Below, in pieces: positions 1 through 9,947 of a stretch of 64,000 nt of DNA. The notes below the pieces were generated by a model, which saw only the letters and a list, made by a program, of their open reading frames with translations, did no database searches and had not been told where the DNA came from. The stretch is from Aeromonas sanarellii (GTDB taxonomy: Bacteria; Pseudomonadota; Gammaproteobacteria; Enterobacterales; Aeromonadaceae), in contig NZ_CDBN01000074.1 in the NCBI RefSeq assembly GCF_000820085.1, positions 1-64,000 on the forward strand. The letters run 5' to 3'. The position numbers and the translations under genes are program-made. Numbering within the stretch: the first letter of the stretch is position 1; the number at the start of each line of letters is the position of its first letter.

Positions 1-16
1 GACTCGGAAGGATTCG

Positions 17-685
17 ATGACGAAGCTGATGGTGGTCCTGCTTGGCCTGTTTTATGGCTGCCTGGGCTGGGCGGCCCCCGCCCCCCTCTTGGCCACCCCG
101 GCCAGTCCCCCCACCACACAGGTCAGGATGGAGCCGCTGCTCTCCTGGTTTGCCGGCGAATTTTCCAGTCAGGAACAGGCCAGTCATGACGCGAGGTTCA
201 CCAGCGCCGAGCTGCGACTGGTGGAGATCTGGCCCGGTTATCAGGGCTTTCGCTGGGTCTATGCCGAGCAGTTCCTGACCGAGCGGGCGGAGCGTCCGTT
301 CCGCCAGCGCATCTACCGTTTCTCCCCGATGCCCGATGGCCGCATCCTGATGGCGGAACTGACCATGCCGAGGGCCACGGATTTCGCCGGTGCCTGGCGT
401 CAGCCCGAGCTGCTCGACTCCCTCACCCCGCAACAGCTCTCCCTGCGCGAGGGGTGCGAGATCTGGCTGACCCGCCAGCCAGGGGGAGACTACAGGGGGC
501 ACACCCAGGTCGGTCACTGTGCCACCGACTTTGGCGGCGCCACCACCCTGGTGCAGTACCTCTGGATCGGGCCGGACAGCGTCAGGCTGCTGGACCGGGC
601 CTATGACAACGGCGCCCGCCAGCGCTGGGGCAGCCCGGGGGAGGGTTATGTCTATCTGCGCAAGGGGGCGCAGCGCGGGGAGTGA
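17..685 (+). CDS. CpcT/CpeT-family periplasmic protein
   Basis: A 222-residue protein with an N-terminal hydrophobic signal segment (about residues 3-20, ending near GWAA). The body resembles the CpcT/CpeT chromophore-lyase family: a WFAGEFSSQEQA start, a central FRQRIYRF strand and a late RQRWGSPGEGYVYLRK segment. In cyanobacteria these proteins attach bilins to phycobiliproteins. This organism has no phycobilisome, so the family name says little about the job here, which is unknown. An ATG preceded by GGAAGGA at good spacing fixes the start. It is convergent with the two small envelope genes to its right. Family call is likely; function is not assigned. Confidence 0.75.
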   Translation: MTKLMVVLLGLFYGCLGWAAPAPLLATPASPPTTQVRMEPLLSWFAGEFSSQEQASHDARFTSAELRLVEIWPGYQGFRWVYAEQFLTERAERPFRQRIYRFSPMPDGRILMAELTMPRATDFAGAWRQPELLDSLTPQQLSLREGCEIWLTRQPGGDYRGHTQVGHCATDFGGATTLVQYLWIGPDSVRLLDRAYDNGARQRWGSPGEGYVYLRKGAQRGE

Positions 686-732
686 CGGGGCCGACTGGCC
701 CCTTTTTCTTGTCCATCCGACCCAGGCCCGGC

Positions 733-897
733 CTAGTCGATCATGGTGCCGATACCGGCGCCGATCAGCATGCCAGAGGTGGTATTGCCGCTGAGACTGC
801 CAACACCGGCGCCAATCATGCCGCCAGCGACGGTGGAGCAACCCGCCAGCCCAGAGAGAGCGAGGGCGAGTAGTATGGGGGCAAGGGCTCTCTTCAT
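733..897 (-). CDS. small glycine-zipper lipoprotein
   Basis: A 54-residue predicted lipoprotein. Residues 1-19 form a signal peptide and LAGC (Cys20) is a lipobox, so the mature protein is about 35 residues and lipid-anchored. The mature part is rich in Gly, Ala and Ile with a repeated GMxIGAGxG pattern, like glycine-zipper lipoproteins. The reading frame is open 20 codons further upstream, but the ATG at 897 is preceded by GGAGGAACTG, a near-perfect ribosome-binding site, so I take this start. It follows the 915-1337 gene by 17 bp on the same strand and is probably co-transcribed with it. Function unknown. Confidence 0.75.
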   Translation of the reverse strand: MKRALAPILLALALSGLAGCSTVAGGMIGAGVGSLSGNTTSGMLIGAGIGTMID

Positions 898-914
898 CAG
901 TTCCTCCGATGGGC

Positions 915-1337
915 TCAGCGGCCCTGTTGCAGCCTGGGTTTGGCCACTTGATCCCACATCACCACGATGACAGGGGTATCGAGCCTGTCCGGGTTGGCGC
1001 CATACCAGCGATCGATACGGGCGGCCACCTCCCCGAGAGAGACATCGGCGAGCCCGACACGGGCCCGGCGCGAGAAGGTCTGCTGATCCGCAGGCACGTG
1101 GCGATCATCCCAGTCGACGGCCACCGAGAGCAGGTTGGCCATGCCGAACAGGAAGGCCTGCCGCATCTGGGGCGTGGCCCGCTGCCAGTCGTTGCCGTTG
1201 GCAAATTGCTGGGCAGTGACCGCGGTGGCGGGTGAGGGGGGCGCCGTCTTGGCCTGGGCCGGGAGCGGCGCCACGACCGCGATCTGAATGGCGGTCAGGA
1301 TGGCGAGCGAGGCCATCAGGGGGTGAGCAAGCTTCAT
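915..1337 (-). CDS. hypothetical exported protein
   Basis: A 140-residue protein with a clear Sec signal peptide: basic start, hydrophobic stretch to about residue 26, and an AQA-type cleavage site. The mature part is mostly helical, with a QMRQAFLFGMANLLSVAVD segment and a C-terminal MWDQVAKPRLQQ stretch. I do not recognise a family. The ATG is preceded by GGAGAG at normal spacing. It is probably the first gene of a two-gene envelope operon with the small lipoprotein downstream. Location is most likely periplasm; role unknown. Confidence 0.7.
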   Translation of the reverse strand: MKLAHPLMASLAILTAIQIAVVAPLPAQAKTAPPSPATAVTAQQFANGNDWQRATPQMRQAFLFGMANLLSVAVDWDDRHVPADQQTFSRRARVGLADVSLGEVAARIDRWYGANPDRLDTPVIVVMWDQVAKPRLQQGR

Positions 1338-1665
1338 GGGGACTCTCTCCGGTCAGCGCCCTGGCCGTCGTCACGGGTCGAGAATGGTGCCGCCAGGCGC
1401 ACTACCAGTATGGGCTCATCCCCGGTGGGTCGCCTCCCGGTGTCACGATGAGGCTGTCGATGGGCAGCGTGCCCTCAACCCCGTCAGAGCCTGAACTGCG
1501 GCCGCAGGCGGATACCTATCCGGCTACCGCAAAGGGCCATCAACCTCCAGACCCGGCCTTGCAGGGCCACCACGGTGGAGTGGCGCAGGGCAACGAGGAT
1601 CACCAGTACGGTGAAGTGGGGAGGGTTGCCGCCGCCGAAATTGCCGGTGCGCCGTGTTTTATGCC
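1338..1665. other. intergenic stretch without a recognisable gene
   Basis: A 328-bp gap between two leftward genes. It must hold the promoter of the 915-1337 gene and the 3' end of the LysE-type transcript. The open frames that cross it are continuations of frames overlapping the LysE-type gene and have no credible start. I see no strong terminator, repeat or RNA signature. Confidence 0.5.
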
Positions 1666-2307
1666 TCAGGCATGGACGCTCGCCCCGGCGGCCAGTTCGA
1701 CAAGAATGGAGAGGCTGACAGCACCGAACAGCAGGCCGGTGACCAGGTTGAGGGGGCGCTGGATGCGGCCGAGCAGGCGCTGGGCCCGGGCGGTGGAGAG
1801 GCTCCAGGCCAGGGCGCCGAACCAGAGGAGGGAGAGCAGGAACAGCTCCAGGATCAGCAGGCCCCGGGTCAGGCCGTCTACCTGGGGCGTCACCATGGCC
1901 GCCAGCAGTCCCATGAAGAACAGCAGCGCCTTGGGGTTGAGCAGATTGGTGGCCAGCCCCCGTCTCACCCCCTTGCGCCAGCCCTGTCGCTCGTTGCCTG
2001 CCTGCAGCGCCAGATCTCCCGCCCCCTGCCAGGCCGCCTTCAGCGCCCCCCAGCCGAGCCACACCAGATAGAGGGCCCCCACCAGTTTCACCGCGAGGAA
2101 CAGCCAGGGCTGGCTTGCGATCAGCAGGCTGATGCCGGTCAGGCTCAGGGTGGCGTGGAGCAGGATGGCGAGCGCGATGCCGAGCGCCGCCCCGAGGGCG
2201 GTGGGGCGATGCAGGCTGGTGCGCAGGATGAGTGCGAAATCCGGGCCCGGGCTCGCCAGGGCGACGAGATGGACGAGCCCCAGGGTCAGAAACAGGCTGG
2301 TAAACAT
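1666..2307 (-). CDS. LysE/RhtB-family amino-acid exporter
   Basis: A 213-residue inner-membrane protein of the LysE/RhtB superfamily, which exports amino acids such as homoserine, threonine or lysine. The family hallmark lies near the N-terminus (SPGPDFALILRTSL, about residues 19-32). Six hydrophobic segments fit the family topology, and NLLNPKALLFFMG near residue 120 is the second conserved block. Length matches the family (200-215). It lies 84 bp downstream of an AraC-type regulator on the same strand, a common arrangement for such exporters, so that regulator may control it. The substrate cannot be read from sequence. Confidence 0.88.
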   Translation of the reverse strand: MFTSLFLTLGLVHLVALASPGPDFALILRTSLHRPTALGAALGIALAILLHATLSLTGISLLIASQPWLFLAVKLVGALYLVWLGWGALKAAWQGAGDLALQAGNERQGWRKGVRRGLATNLLNPKALLFFMGLLAAMVTPQVDGLTRGLLILELFLLSLLWFGALAWSLSTARAQRLLGRIQRPLNLVTGLLFGAVSLSILVELAAGASVHA

Positions 2308-2391
2308 AAAGACCTCGGATAGCGGTATGGAGGTGACAGCATGGGGCAGGACGGGGGTCGCCGGATTGTAAAAGATTGCAGGCGTGACTCC

Positions 2392-3195
2392 TCAGGTCGG
2401 CTGCATCTGCTGGCGATACTCCGCCGGGGTGAGCCCGAAGGCCTGGCGAAAACCGTGGTGGAAGTGGCTCTGATCGAAGAAGCCGACCGTCAGCGCCACC
2501 TCGCTCACCGGCAGGCCGCCACCGAGCAGGCGCTTGCCCTGTTCCAGACGCAGTCGCTTGAGCCAGGCGTAGGGGGTCATGCCGGTCTTCTTCTTGAACT
2601 GGCGCAGGAAGGCGAAGCGATCTAGCCCGAACAGGGCGGCGAGATCCTCCAGGCTGTGGCGCTCGTCCAGCCGGGCCAGCAGATGGTCGCGCAGGTATCT
2701 GAGCTGGGGATCCGCCAGGGCGTGGCGCTCGGGGGCTAGCCGGAACAGTTCGCCGAGCAGGGCTAGCAGCTGGCTCTCCGCCAGCAGACCGTCCGGCTTT
2801 GGTTGATCCAGATACATGTGCAGCCGGGCAAAGCCCTGATAGAGGTCGGGGCGACTCTGCAACCCCTTGTCGAAGAAGGGCTCCGGGTGCTCCGGCAGCC
2901 AGCGGGCCAGCTGCTCCGGCGCGATGGCGAAGACCCGCACCTCGTACCCTTCCGGCAGCAGGCTGAGGCCGTCGTGCATCTCGTCCGGGTTGACGGTGGA
3001 GAGCTCGCCGCGCACCAGGTGGTGGCTGTTGCCCTTGTGGATGAACTTCTGGCCGCCCCGCTGCACCAGACCGATGTGGTAGTCCAGGTGCACGTGGCGG
3101 CCGTAGCTGAACTCCCTGTGGTGGGAGTGGGAGAGTTCGACCCCCGGCAGCAGCCGGGATTGCCAGTAGTGGATGCGGGATTGGGGTGCGCTCAT
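2392..3195 (-). CDS. AraC-family transcriptional regulator
   Basis: A 267-residue regulator. The N-terminal half is an AraC-type cupin effector domain (HSHHREFSYGRHVHLDYHIGLVQRG). The C-terminal about 100 residues carry the two helix-turn-helix motifs of the family (LEDLAALFGLDRFAFLRQFK and VSEVALTVGFFDQSHFHHGF), ending with the typical FGLTPAEYRQ signature. It is followed by the LysE-type exporter on the same strand. AraC-exporter pairs of this kind often sense the exported amino acid, which is inference here. The start ATG lies at the end of the cupin domain homology. Confidence 0.88.
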   Translation of the reverse strand: MSAPQSRIHYWQSRLLPGVELSHSHHREFSYGRHVHLDYHIGLVQRGGQKFIHKGNSHHLVRGELSTVNPDEMHDGLSLLPEGYEVRVFAIAPEQLARWLPEHPEPFFDKGLQSRPDLYQGFARLHMYLDQPKPDGLLAESQLLALLGELFRLAPERHALADPQLRYLRDHLLARLDERHSLEDLAALFGLDRFAFLRQFKKKTGMTPYAWLKRLRLEQGKRLLGGGLPVSEVALTVGFFDQSHFHHGFRQAFGLTPAEYRQQMQPT

Positions 3196-3235
3196 GGCCT
3201 ATTGATACCCCAAAACCCGATCCCTGGCTTGTAGA

Positions 3236-4129
3236 TTATTGCGCCGGCTTCTGCCTGCCGTTGCGCAGCCCGTCCAGGCTGAACAGCACCAGGGCGCTCC
3301 AGATGCAGCCGAAGGTGATCATCTTGTCCAGCGCCAGCGCCTCCCCGTACAGGGTCACCGCCAGGATGAACATCAGGCTGGGGCCTATGTACTGGAAGAA
3401 GCCCAGGGTGGAGAGCTTGAGCCGGGTGGCCGCCGCAGTGAAGCAGAGCAGGGGCGCCGTGGTGACGGCACCGGCGGCGACGAGCAGCAGGTTCAGGTGC
3501 CAGTCGTTTTGCGTGAGGTGGCTGGTGGGGCTGTCGGCGATGCCCCACAGATAGAAGGCGGCCGGCGGCAGCATGATCAGGGTCTCGATGAGCAGGCCGG
3601 TCAGCGCGTCCAGGGCCAGCTTCTTGCGAATGAGGCCATAGATGGCGAAGCTCGAGGCCAGCACCAGGGCTATCCAGGGCAGGGAGCCGAAGGCGATGAG
3701 CTGGATGGCGACACCGATGACGGCGAGCCCGACCGCCCACCACTGCAACCGGCGCAGCTGCTCGCTCAGGAACAGCATGCCGAGCAGCACGTTGAACAGG
3801 GGGTTGATGTAGTAGCCCAGGCTCGCATCCAGCATGTGGCCGTTGTTGATGGCCCAGATGAACAGCAGCCAGTTGCCGCCGACGGTGACCGAGGTGAAGG
3901 CCAGGGTGAGCAGCACCCTCGGCTGGCGCAGCACCGCCTGCACCTTGTGCCACTGGCGGCCGAGCAGGACCAGCACCATCAGCAGGGCGCAGGACCAGAT
4001 CATGCGGTGGGTCAGGATCTCGGCGGCCGGCACGGCGGAGAGCGTCTTGAAGTAGATGGGAGCCAGGCCCCAAAGGGTATAGGCGCCGAGGGCATAGAGG
4101 ACGCCCTGGCGCTGGATCTGTTGTTGCAT
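3236..4129 (-). CDS. rarD: RarD, EamA-family permease
   Basis: A 297-residue drug/metabolite transporter of the RarD type, with about ten membrane segments. The conserved RarD start (GVLYALGAYTLWGLAPIYFK) and the internal NWLLFIWAINNGHMLDASLG and FFQYIGPSLMFILAV blocks are present. RarD proteins were named for chloramphenicol resistance, but the native substrate is unclear. The frame is open 56 codons further upstream. The ATG at 4129, preceded by AAGGTT and directly followed by the conserved family start, is the credible one. The gene is followed 40 bp later by the AraC regulator. Confidence 0.88.
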   Translation of the reverse strand: MQQQIQRQGVLYALGAYTLWGLAPIYFKTLSAVPAAEILTHRMIWSCALLMVLVLLGRQWHKVQAVLRQPRVLLTLAFTSVTVGGNWLLFIWAINNGHMLDASLGYYINPLFNVLLGMLFLSEQLRRLQWWAVGLAVIGVAIQLIAFGSLPWIALVLASSFAIYGLIRKKLALDALTGLLIETLIMLPPAAFYLWGIADSPTSHLTQNDWHLNLLLVAAGAVTTAPLLCFTAAATRLKLSTLGFFQYIGPSLMFILAVTLYGEALALDKMITFGCIWSALVLFSLDGLRNGRQKPAQ

Positions 4130-4251
4130 GCGGATAACCTTCACTGGAGAGCGGATGTAGGGAAACATCGCAAAAGTGCAGTGTAGCCATCCTTTTGGGG
4201 GGAAAGAAGTCAATAAATGGGTCTGAGGGGATTTTGACAGCAGAAACAGGG

Positions 4252-4425
4252 TCAGCGACCGCCCCCGCGGCGGATCTTGTCCACGTCCATCAACAGCCAC
4301 AGCATCAGGGCGATGGCGGAGATCCAGGGCCCCCAGGTCACATAGGCTTCACCCTGACCCAGCACGAAGAACAGGAGCGGCAGTCCCACCACCAGAAACA
4401 GTACACTTCCCAGAAAAAACAGCAT
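4252..4425 (-). CDS. small two-helix membrane protein
   Basis: A 57-residue ORF too short for most gene callers. Residues 1-22 (MLFFLGSVLFLVVGLPLLFF) and 32-46 (WISAIALMLWLLM) form two membrane helices. The C-terminus is basic (DKIRRGGGR), which places it in the cytoplasm. Codon use is strongly G/C-ending like its neighbours, and the frame closes with TGA just before rarD. The ribosome-binding site is weak (AAAGAT). It may be transcribed with rarD, 122 bp downstream. Function unknown. The transmembrane pattern and codon bias are the only support. Confidence 0.6.
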   Translation of the reverse strand: MLFFLGSVLFLVVGLPLLFFVLGQGEAYVTWGPWISAIALMLWLLMDVDKIRRGGGR

Positions 4426-4491
4426 TTTTATCTTTAAATTGAACGGCTTGCTATTTGACGATTATATCGATTAGGGCCCGCGATGAAAGGG

Positions 4492-4523
4492 TAAAAATGA
4501 AAAAGGAGGATTTCTCCCCCTTT
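4492..4523 (-). terminator. terminator downstream of the puuC-like gene
   Basis: Read on the minus strand, a hairpin of AAAGGGGGA and TCCTCCTTT with a GAAA loop (one mismatch) is followed by a T-rich run. It lies 27 bp after the stop of the aldehyde dehydrogenase gene. Confidence 0.65.
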
Positions 4524-4549
4524 GTCGCCGGATCTCGTCATATTCGATG

Positions 4550-6046
4550 CTAATCGAGCTGGATCCAGGTGCTTTTCAGCTCGGTATACTTCTCCAGGGC
4601 ATGCAGGGACTTGTCGCGGCCGTTGCCGGACTGCTTGAAGCCGCCGAACGGCATGGTCATGTCGCCCCCGTCCCAGTTGTTGACGAAGACGGTGCCGGCG
4701 CGCAGGGCGCGGGAGCCCTTGACCGCCTTGTTGAGATCCGCCGTCCAGATCGCGGCGGCCAGGCCGTAGTCGGTGTCGTTGCCAAGGGCGATGGCCTCGT
4801 CCAGGGTGTCGAAGCCGGTCACCGCCAGCACGGGGCCGAAGATCTCCTCGCGGAAGATCCGCATCTGGGGCGTCACCTCGTCAAAGATGGTGGGCTCGAT
4901 GTAGTAGCCGCCGCTCTCGATCCGGGTGCGCTTGCCCCCCAGCAGCAGCCTGGCCCCCTCCTGCTGGCCTATGGTGATGTAGTTCAGCACCTGCTCCATC
5001 TGGATGCTGTCCACCATGGCGCCGATGCGGGTGGCGGGATCGAGGGGGTTGGACGAGATCCATTCGCGGGCGTGGGCCAGCAGCCGCTCCATGAACTGCG
5101 GCTTGATGCTGTTCTGCACCAGCAGGCGGGAGGCGGCGGTGCACACTTCCCCCTGGTTGTAGAAGATGGCGCCGACGGCGCTTCTGGCGGCGGCATCCAG
5201 ATCCGGCGCGTCCGCCAGTATGATGTTGGGGCTCTTGCCGCCGCACTCCATAAAGGCGCGTTTCAGATTGGATTTCCCGGAGCACTGTACCAGGTGCTTG
5301 CCGATGCGGGTGGAGCCGGTGAAGGTGATGCAGTCCACGTCCATGTGCATGGCGAGCGCCTCGCCCACCGTATGGCCGAAGCCCGGCAGCACGTTGAAGA
5401 CGCCGTCCGGGATGCCCGCCTCCTTCGCCAGACCCGCGATGCGCAGGGCGGTGAGGGGGGACTTCTCGGAGGGCTTGAGGATCACCGAGTTGCCGGTGGC
5501 GAGCGCCGGACCCAGCTTCCAGCAGGCCATCACCAGGGGGAAGTTCCAGGGGACGATGGCGGCCACGACGCCGAGGGGCTCGCGGGTCACCAGGGCCAGG
5601 GCGGACTCCTCCACCGGGGCGACCTGATCGTAGATCTTGTCGATGGCCTCGGCGTTCCAGGCGATGCAGTTGGCCGCGGCGGGGGCGTCATAGCCCATGG
5701 CGTCGCCGATGGGCTTGCCCATGTCCAGGGATTCCAGCAGTGCCAGCTCCACCTGGTTGAGCCGCATCAGCTCGGCGAAGCGCTGCATGATGAGCTTGCG
5801 CTGCTTGGGGGAGAGGCCGCACCAGCGCTTGTCGTCGAAGGCGGCGCGGGCGGCTTGCACCGCCAGCTCGGCGTCGGCGGCGTCGCAGGAGGCGACCCGA
5901 GTCAGCAGCTTGCCGTTGGCCGGGTTGATGCAGTCGAAGGTGGCGCCGTTGACGGCGTCCCGGTAGCTGCCGTCGATAAAGGCTTGCGAGGGCAGGGTCA
6001 GATGGGCGGCCTTGTGTTGCCACTGGGCCAGGGTCAGGTCACTCAT
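4550..6046 (-). CDS. puuC: PuuC-like aminoaldehyde dehydrogenase
   Basis: A 498-residue NAD(P)-dependent aldehyde dehydrogenase. In the Puu pathway PuuC oxidises gamma-glutamyl-gamma-aminobutyraldehyde, and relatives also take 3-aminopropanal and other aminoaldehydes. Visible family features are VPWNFPLVMACWKLGPALA, FTGSTRIGKHL, the general base in MECGGKSPNIIL and the catalytic Cys in GEVCTAASRLLVQ. The C-terminal FGGFKQSGNGRDKSLHALEK block is especially PuuC-like. The ATG at 6046 follows AAGGAG by five bases; an earlier GTG at 6052 is less likely. It lies downstream of the PuuR-like regulator on the same strand. No PuuA, PuuB or PuuD was seen nearby, so the exact aldehyde is uncertain. Confidence 0.85.
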   Translation of the reverse strand: MSDLTLAQWQHKAAHLTLPSQAFIDGSYRDAVNGATFDCINPANGKLLTRVASCDAADAELAVQAARAAFDDKRWCGLSPKQRKLIMQRFAELMRLNQVELALLESLDMGKPIGDAMGYDAPAAANCIAWNAEAIDKIYDQVAPVEESALALVTREPLGVVAAIVPWNFPLVMACWKLGPALATGNSVILKPSEKSPLTALRIAGLAKEAGIPDGVFNVLPGFGHTVGEALAMHMDVDCITFTGSTRIGKHLVQCSGKSNLKRAFMECGGKSPNIILADAPDLDAAARSAVGAIFYNQGEVCTAASRLLVQNSIKPQFMERLLAHAREWISSNPLDPATRIGAMVDSIQMEQVLNYITIGQQEGARLLLGGKRTRIESGGYYIEPTIFDEVTPQMRIFREEIFGPVLAVTGFDTLDEAIALGNDTDYGLAAAIWTADLNKAVKGSRALRAGTVFVNNWDGGDMTMPFGGFKQSGNGRDKSLHALEKYTELKSTWIQLD

Positions 6047-6134
6047 GTTCACTCCTTGAACCGGCAGAAAGTCAGTCTCCGCGTATCAATATGCTAAACA
6101 TCCTGCCGGTTGTAAATCCATCTTGTAACAATTC

Positions 6135-6144
6135 ATTAAACACC
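6135..6144 (-). promoter_or_regulatory. candidate operator shared with 6885-6894
   Basis: The 10-mer GGTGTTTAAT (minus strand), upstream of the aldehyde dehydrogenase gene, recurs exactly at 6885-6894 upstream of the aminotransferase. A variant, TGTGTTAAAT, lies at 6811-6820. These positions fit a local operator for the PuuR-like regulator, but the link rests only on the repeat and its placement. Confidence 0.3.
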
Positions 6145-6230
6145 TTGCTCCTCTGATCACCTCGGCGGCTCCCGGAAACTGGCCGGGGCGCCCAAGTCGG
6201 GATTGGCATAATCCCCTGGTCCGCCGAGTG

Positions 6231-6773
6231 TCAGAAGCTGGCGGGGGTGTTGGCGGAGATCAGCACGCACTCCTGATCCCCCACGTTGCGAAAACGGTGG
6301 GGGGTGCGGCTGTCGAAGTAGTAGCCGTCCCCCGGTGCCAGCAGGTGAACCTGCTCGCCCACGGTGACCTCCACCTGACCCCGGATGACGATGCCGCACT
6401 CTTCCCCTTCGTGACTCAGCATGTCGTCACCGGTGTCGGCGCCCGGGGGCAGTATCTCCTGCATCATGCCGATGGCGCGGTTGGCGCGGCTGTGACCCAC
6501 CAGACGGTAACTGATGGGGTGGGTGCCGAGATCCGGCATGTCGTCCGCACGGAAGATCACCTCGGAATCCATCTCCGTCTCGTCGGTGAAGAAGCTGGCC
6601 AATGACATGGGGATGCCTTCCAGCACCTTGCGCAGAGAGGCCACCGAGGGGCTCACCTGATTTTTCTCGATCTGGGAGATAAAGCCGTTGGTCACACCGG
6701 AGCGTTTTGCCAGCTCGCGCTGGGAGAGAGCCGCCTTGGTGCGAACCGCCTTGAGGCGGTGACCGATATCCAT
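6231..6773 (-). CDS. puuR: PuuR-like XRE-cupin regulator
   Basis: A 180-residue repressor-type protein. Residues 5-60 form an XRE/Cro helix-turn-helix (LSQRELAKRSGVTNGFISQI). Residues about 105-175 form a small cupin (HEGEECGIVIRGQVEV, then PGDGYYFDSRTPHRFRN), which in this family binds a small effector such as putrescine. Length and layout match E. coli PuuR (185 residues), though similarity is moderate and other XRE-cupin regulators look alike. It is divergent from the aminotransferase gene and upstream of the PuuC-like gene, so it is well placed to control both. Confidence 0.72.
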   Translation of the reverse strand: MDIGHRLKAVRTKAALSQRELAKRSGVTNGFISQIEKNQVSPSVASLRKVLEGIPMSLASFFTDETEMDSEVIFRADDMPDLGTHPISYRLVGHSRANRAIGMMQEILPPGADTGDDMLSHEGEECGIVIRGQVEVTVGEQVHLLAPGDGYYFDSRTPHRFRNVGDQECVLISANTPASF

Positions 6774-6810
6774 CGATAGACACTCCTTGACTGTTTACTA
6801 TTATTAAAAT

Positions 6811-6894
6811 TGTGTTAAATATCTTATACCACCCCTGAGGGGTGACACCAAGCCGGGCGATAAAAGCCCTTTTTTATGGATTTAGGTGTTTAAT
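6811..6894. promoter_or_regulatory. divergent promoter region with repeated operator-like motif
   Basis: This AT-rich stretch separates puuR (leftward) and the aminotransferase gene (rightward). It contains TGTGTTAAAT (6811-6820) and GGTGTTTAAT (6885-6894). The second is identical to a minus-strand copy upstream of puuC. This is a plausible binding region for the PuuR-like protein. No experimentally defined consensus was matched. Confidence 0.3.
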
Positions 6895-6944
6895 TTAATA
6901 GGCATGAGCCGGGTGTTACTAAACGCCTTAAGGATGAGGTGACC

Positions 6945-8273
6945 ATGAAACCTGTCAGCGACATCAATACCCCCGACATGTCCGCATTCTGGATGCCGTT
7001 CACCGCCAACCAGCAGTTCAAGGCGGCGCCGCGCATCCTGAAGTCGGCAGAGGGGATGTATTATCACTCAGAGGATGGCCGCAAGATACTGGATGGCACT
7101 GCCGGACTCTGGTGTTGCAACGCAGGCCATGGTCGGCGCGAGATCGCCGAGGCGGTCTCCCAGCAGATCTCCCACCTCGATTTTGCCCCCACGTTCCAGA
7201 TGGGCCACCCCCTGCCGTTCGAGCTGGCCAACCAGCTGGTGGAGATCGCCCCCAAGGGATTCGGTCACGTCTTCTATACCAACTCCGGATCGGAGTCCGT
7301 GGACACCGCGCTCAAGATTGCCCTGGCCTGGCAGCGGGCCCGCGGTCAGGGGACCCGTACCCGGCTCATCGGCCGCGAGCGCGGCTACCACGGGGTGGGT
7401 TTTGGCGGCATCTCGGTGGGGGGCATTCCCGGCAACCGCAAGTGGTTCGGCTCCCTGCTGACCGGGGTGGATCATCTGCCCCACACCCTCAACATAGGGA
7501 AAAATGCGTTCACCAAGGGATTGCCAGCAGAAGACCTCACCCTGGCCGATGAACTGGAGAAGATCGTCTTCCTGCACGACGCCAGCAACATCGCGGCGGT
7601 CATCGTCGAGCCCATCGCCGGCAGCACCGGGGTCATCATGCCCCCCAAGGGCTATCTCAAGCGGCTGCGGGAGATCTGTACCAAACACGGCATCCTGCTG
7701 ATTTTTGACGAGGTGATCACCGGTTTCGGCCGCCTCGGCTCCCCCTTCGCCGCCCAGGAGTTCGACGTCATCCCCGACATGATCACCTGCGCCAAGGGGC
7801 TCACCAACGGCGCCATCCCCATGGGGGCCGTGCTGGTGCAAAACCATATCTATGACGACATGATGGCGGCGGGCAAGGGGGCCATCGAGCTGTTCCACGG
7901 CTACACCTACTCGGGTCACCCGGTGGCGGCTGCTGCGGGTCTGGCGACCCTGGAGATCTACCGCAGCGAAAACCTGCTGACCCGGGGCGCCGATCTGGCG
8001 GGCTACTGGGAGGAGGCTGCCCATTCCCTCAAGGGCTGCAAGCACGTGAAGGATGTGCGCAACTACGGCCTGGTGGCGGGCATCGAGCTGGAATCCATGC
8101 CCGATGCGCCGGGCAAGCGGGCCTACGAGGTGTTCGTGCGCTGCTTCGAGAAGGGGGCGCTTATCCGGGTGACCGGCGACATCATCGCCCTGTCGCCCCC
8201 CCTCATCATAGAGCGCAGCCAGATCGACGATCTCTTCACCCTGCTGCAGGACGCCCTGCAGGCCCAGGACTGA
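6945..8273 (+). CDS. BauA-like omega-amino acid:pyruvate aminotransferase
   Basis: A class III, PLP-dependent aminotransferase of 442 residues. It is most like beta-alanine:pyruvate aminotransferase, which turns beta-alanine plus pyruvate into malonate semialdehyde plus alanine. Seen are the [18 protein letters not shown] start, [46 protein letters not shown] and the PLP-lysine region [15 protein letters not shown]. The ATG at 6945 follows GAGG by five bases; a GTG six bases earlier is an alternative. The next gene encodes an MmsA-type dehydrogenase that could use its product. Family certain; substrate inferred from similarity and context. Confidence 0.85.
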   Translation: MKPVSDINTPDMSAFWMPFTANQQFKAAPRILKSAEGMYYHSEDGRKILDGTAGLWCCNAGHGRREIAEAVSQQISHLDFAPTFQMGHPLPFELANQLVEIAPKGFGHVFYTNSGSESVDTALKIALAWQRARGQGTRTRLIGRERGYHGVGFGGISVGGIPGNRKWFGSLLTGVDHLPHTLNIGKNAFTKGLPAEDLTLADELEKIVFLHDASNIAAVIVEPIAGSTGVIMPPKGYLKRLREICTKHGILLIFDEVITGFGRLGSPFAAQEFDVIPDMITCAKGLTNGAIPMGAVLVQNHIYDDMMAAGKGAIELFHGYTYSGHPVAAAAGLATLEIYRSENLLTRGADLAGYWEEAAHSLKGCKHVKDVRNYGLVAGIELESMPDAPGKRAYEVFVRCFEKGALIRVTGDIIALSPPLIIERSQIDDLFTLLQDALQAQD

Positions 8274-8289
8274 CCCCTTTATCACGCAG

Positions 8290-8314
8290 GATGGCGCCCG
8301 CCCCGGGCGCCATC
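8290..8314 (+). other. strong hairpin between aminotransferase and mmsA
   Basis: An 11-bp perfect stem (GATGGCGCCCG / CGGGCGCCATC) with a CCC loop lies in the gap between the two catabolic genes. There is no T-run after it, so it is more likely an mRNA-processing or stability element than a full terminator. Confidence 0.45.
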
Positions 8315-8367
8315 TCCCTGTGCCGCCCCCGGCGCGGCGAGGGCGGATGACCCATCACGGAGGATTT

Positions 8368-9864
<1,497 letters not shown>

Positions 9865-9897
9865 GCCGCCGGCTCGCTGCCATGGCCTTATTCTCTT

Positions 9898-9926
9898 GCC
9901 CCCGCAGGCCGCCGGTCTGCGGGGGC
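9898..9926 (+). other. hairpin downstream of mmsA
   Basis: A perfect 10-bp stem (GCCCCCGCAG / CTGCGGGGGC) with a nine-base loop lies between mmsA and the amidotransferase gene. It lacks a T-run. It could be a weak terminator or an mRNA stabiliser. Confidence 0.4.
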
Positions 9927-9947
9927 GCTTCTGTCAAGGAGTAACAG

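Noticed and set aside
5688-6023. 111-codon leftward frame inside puuC
   Set aside because: Out-of-frame shadow of puuC with Arg-rich low-complexity translation.
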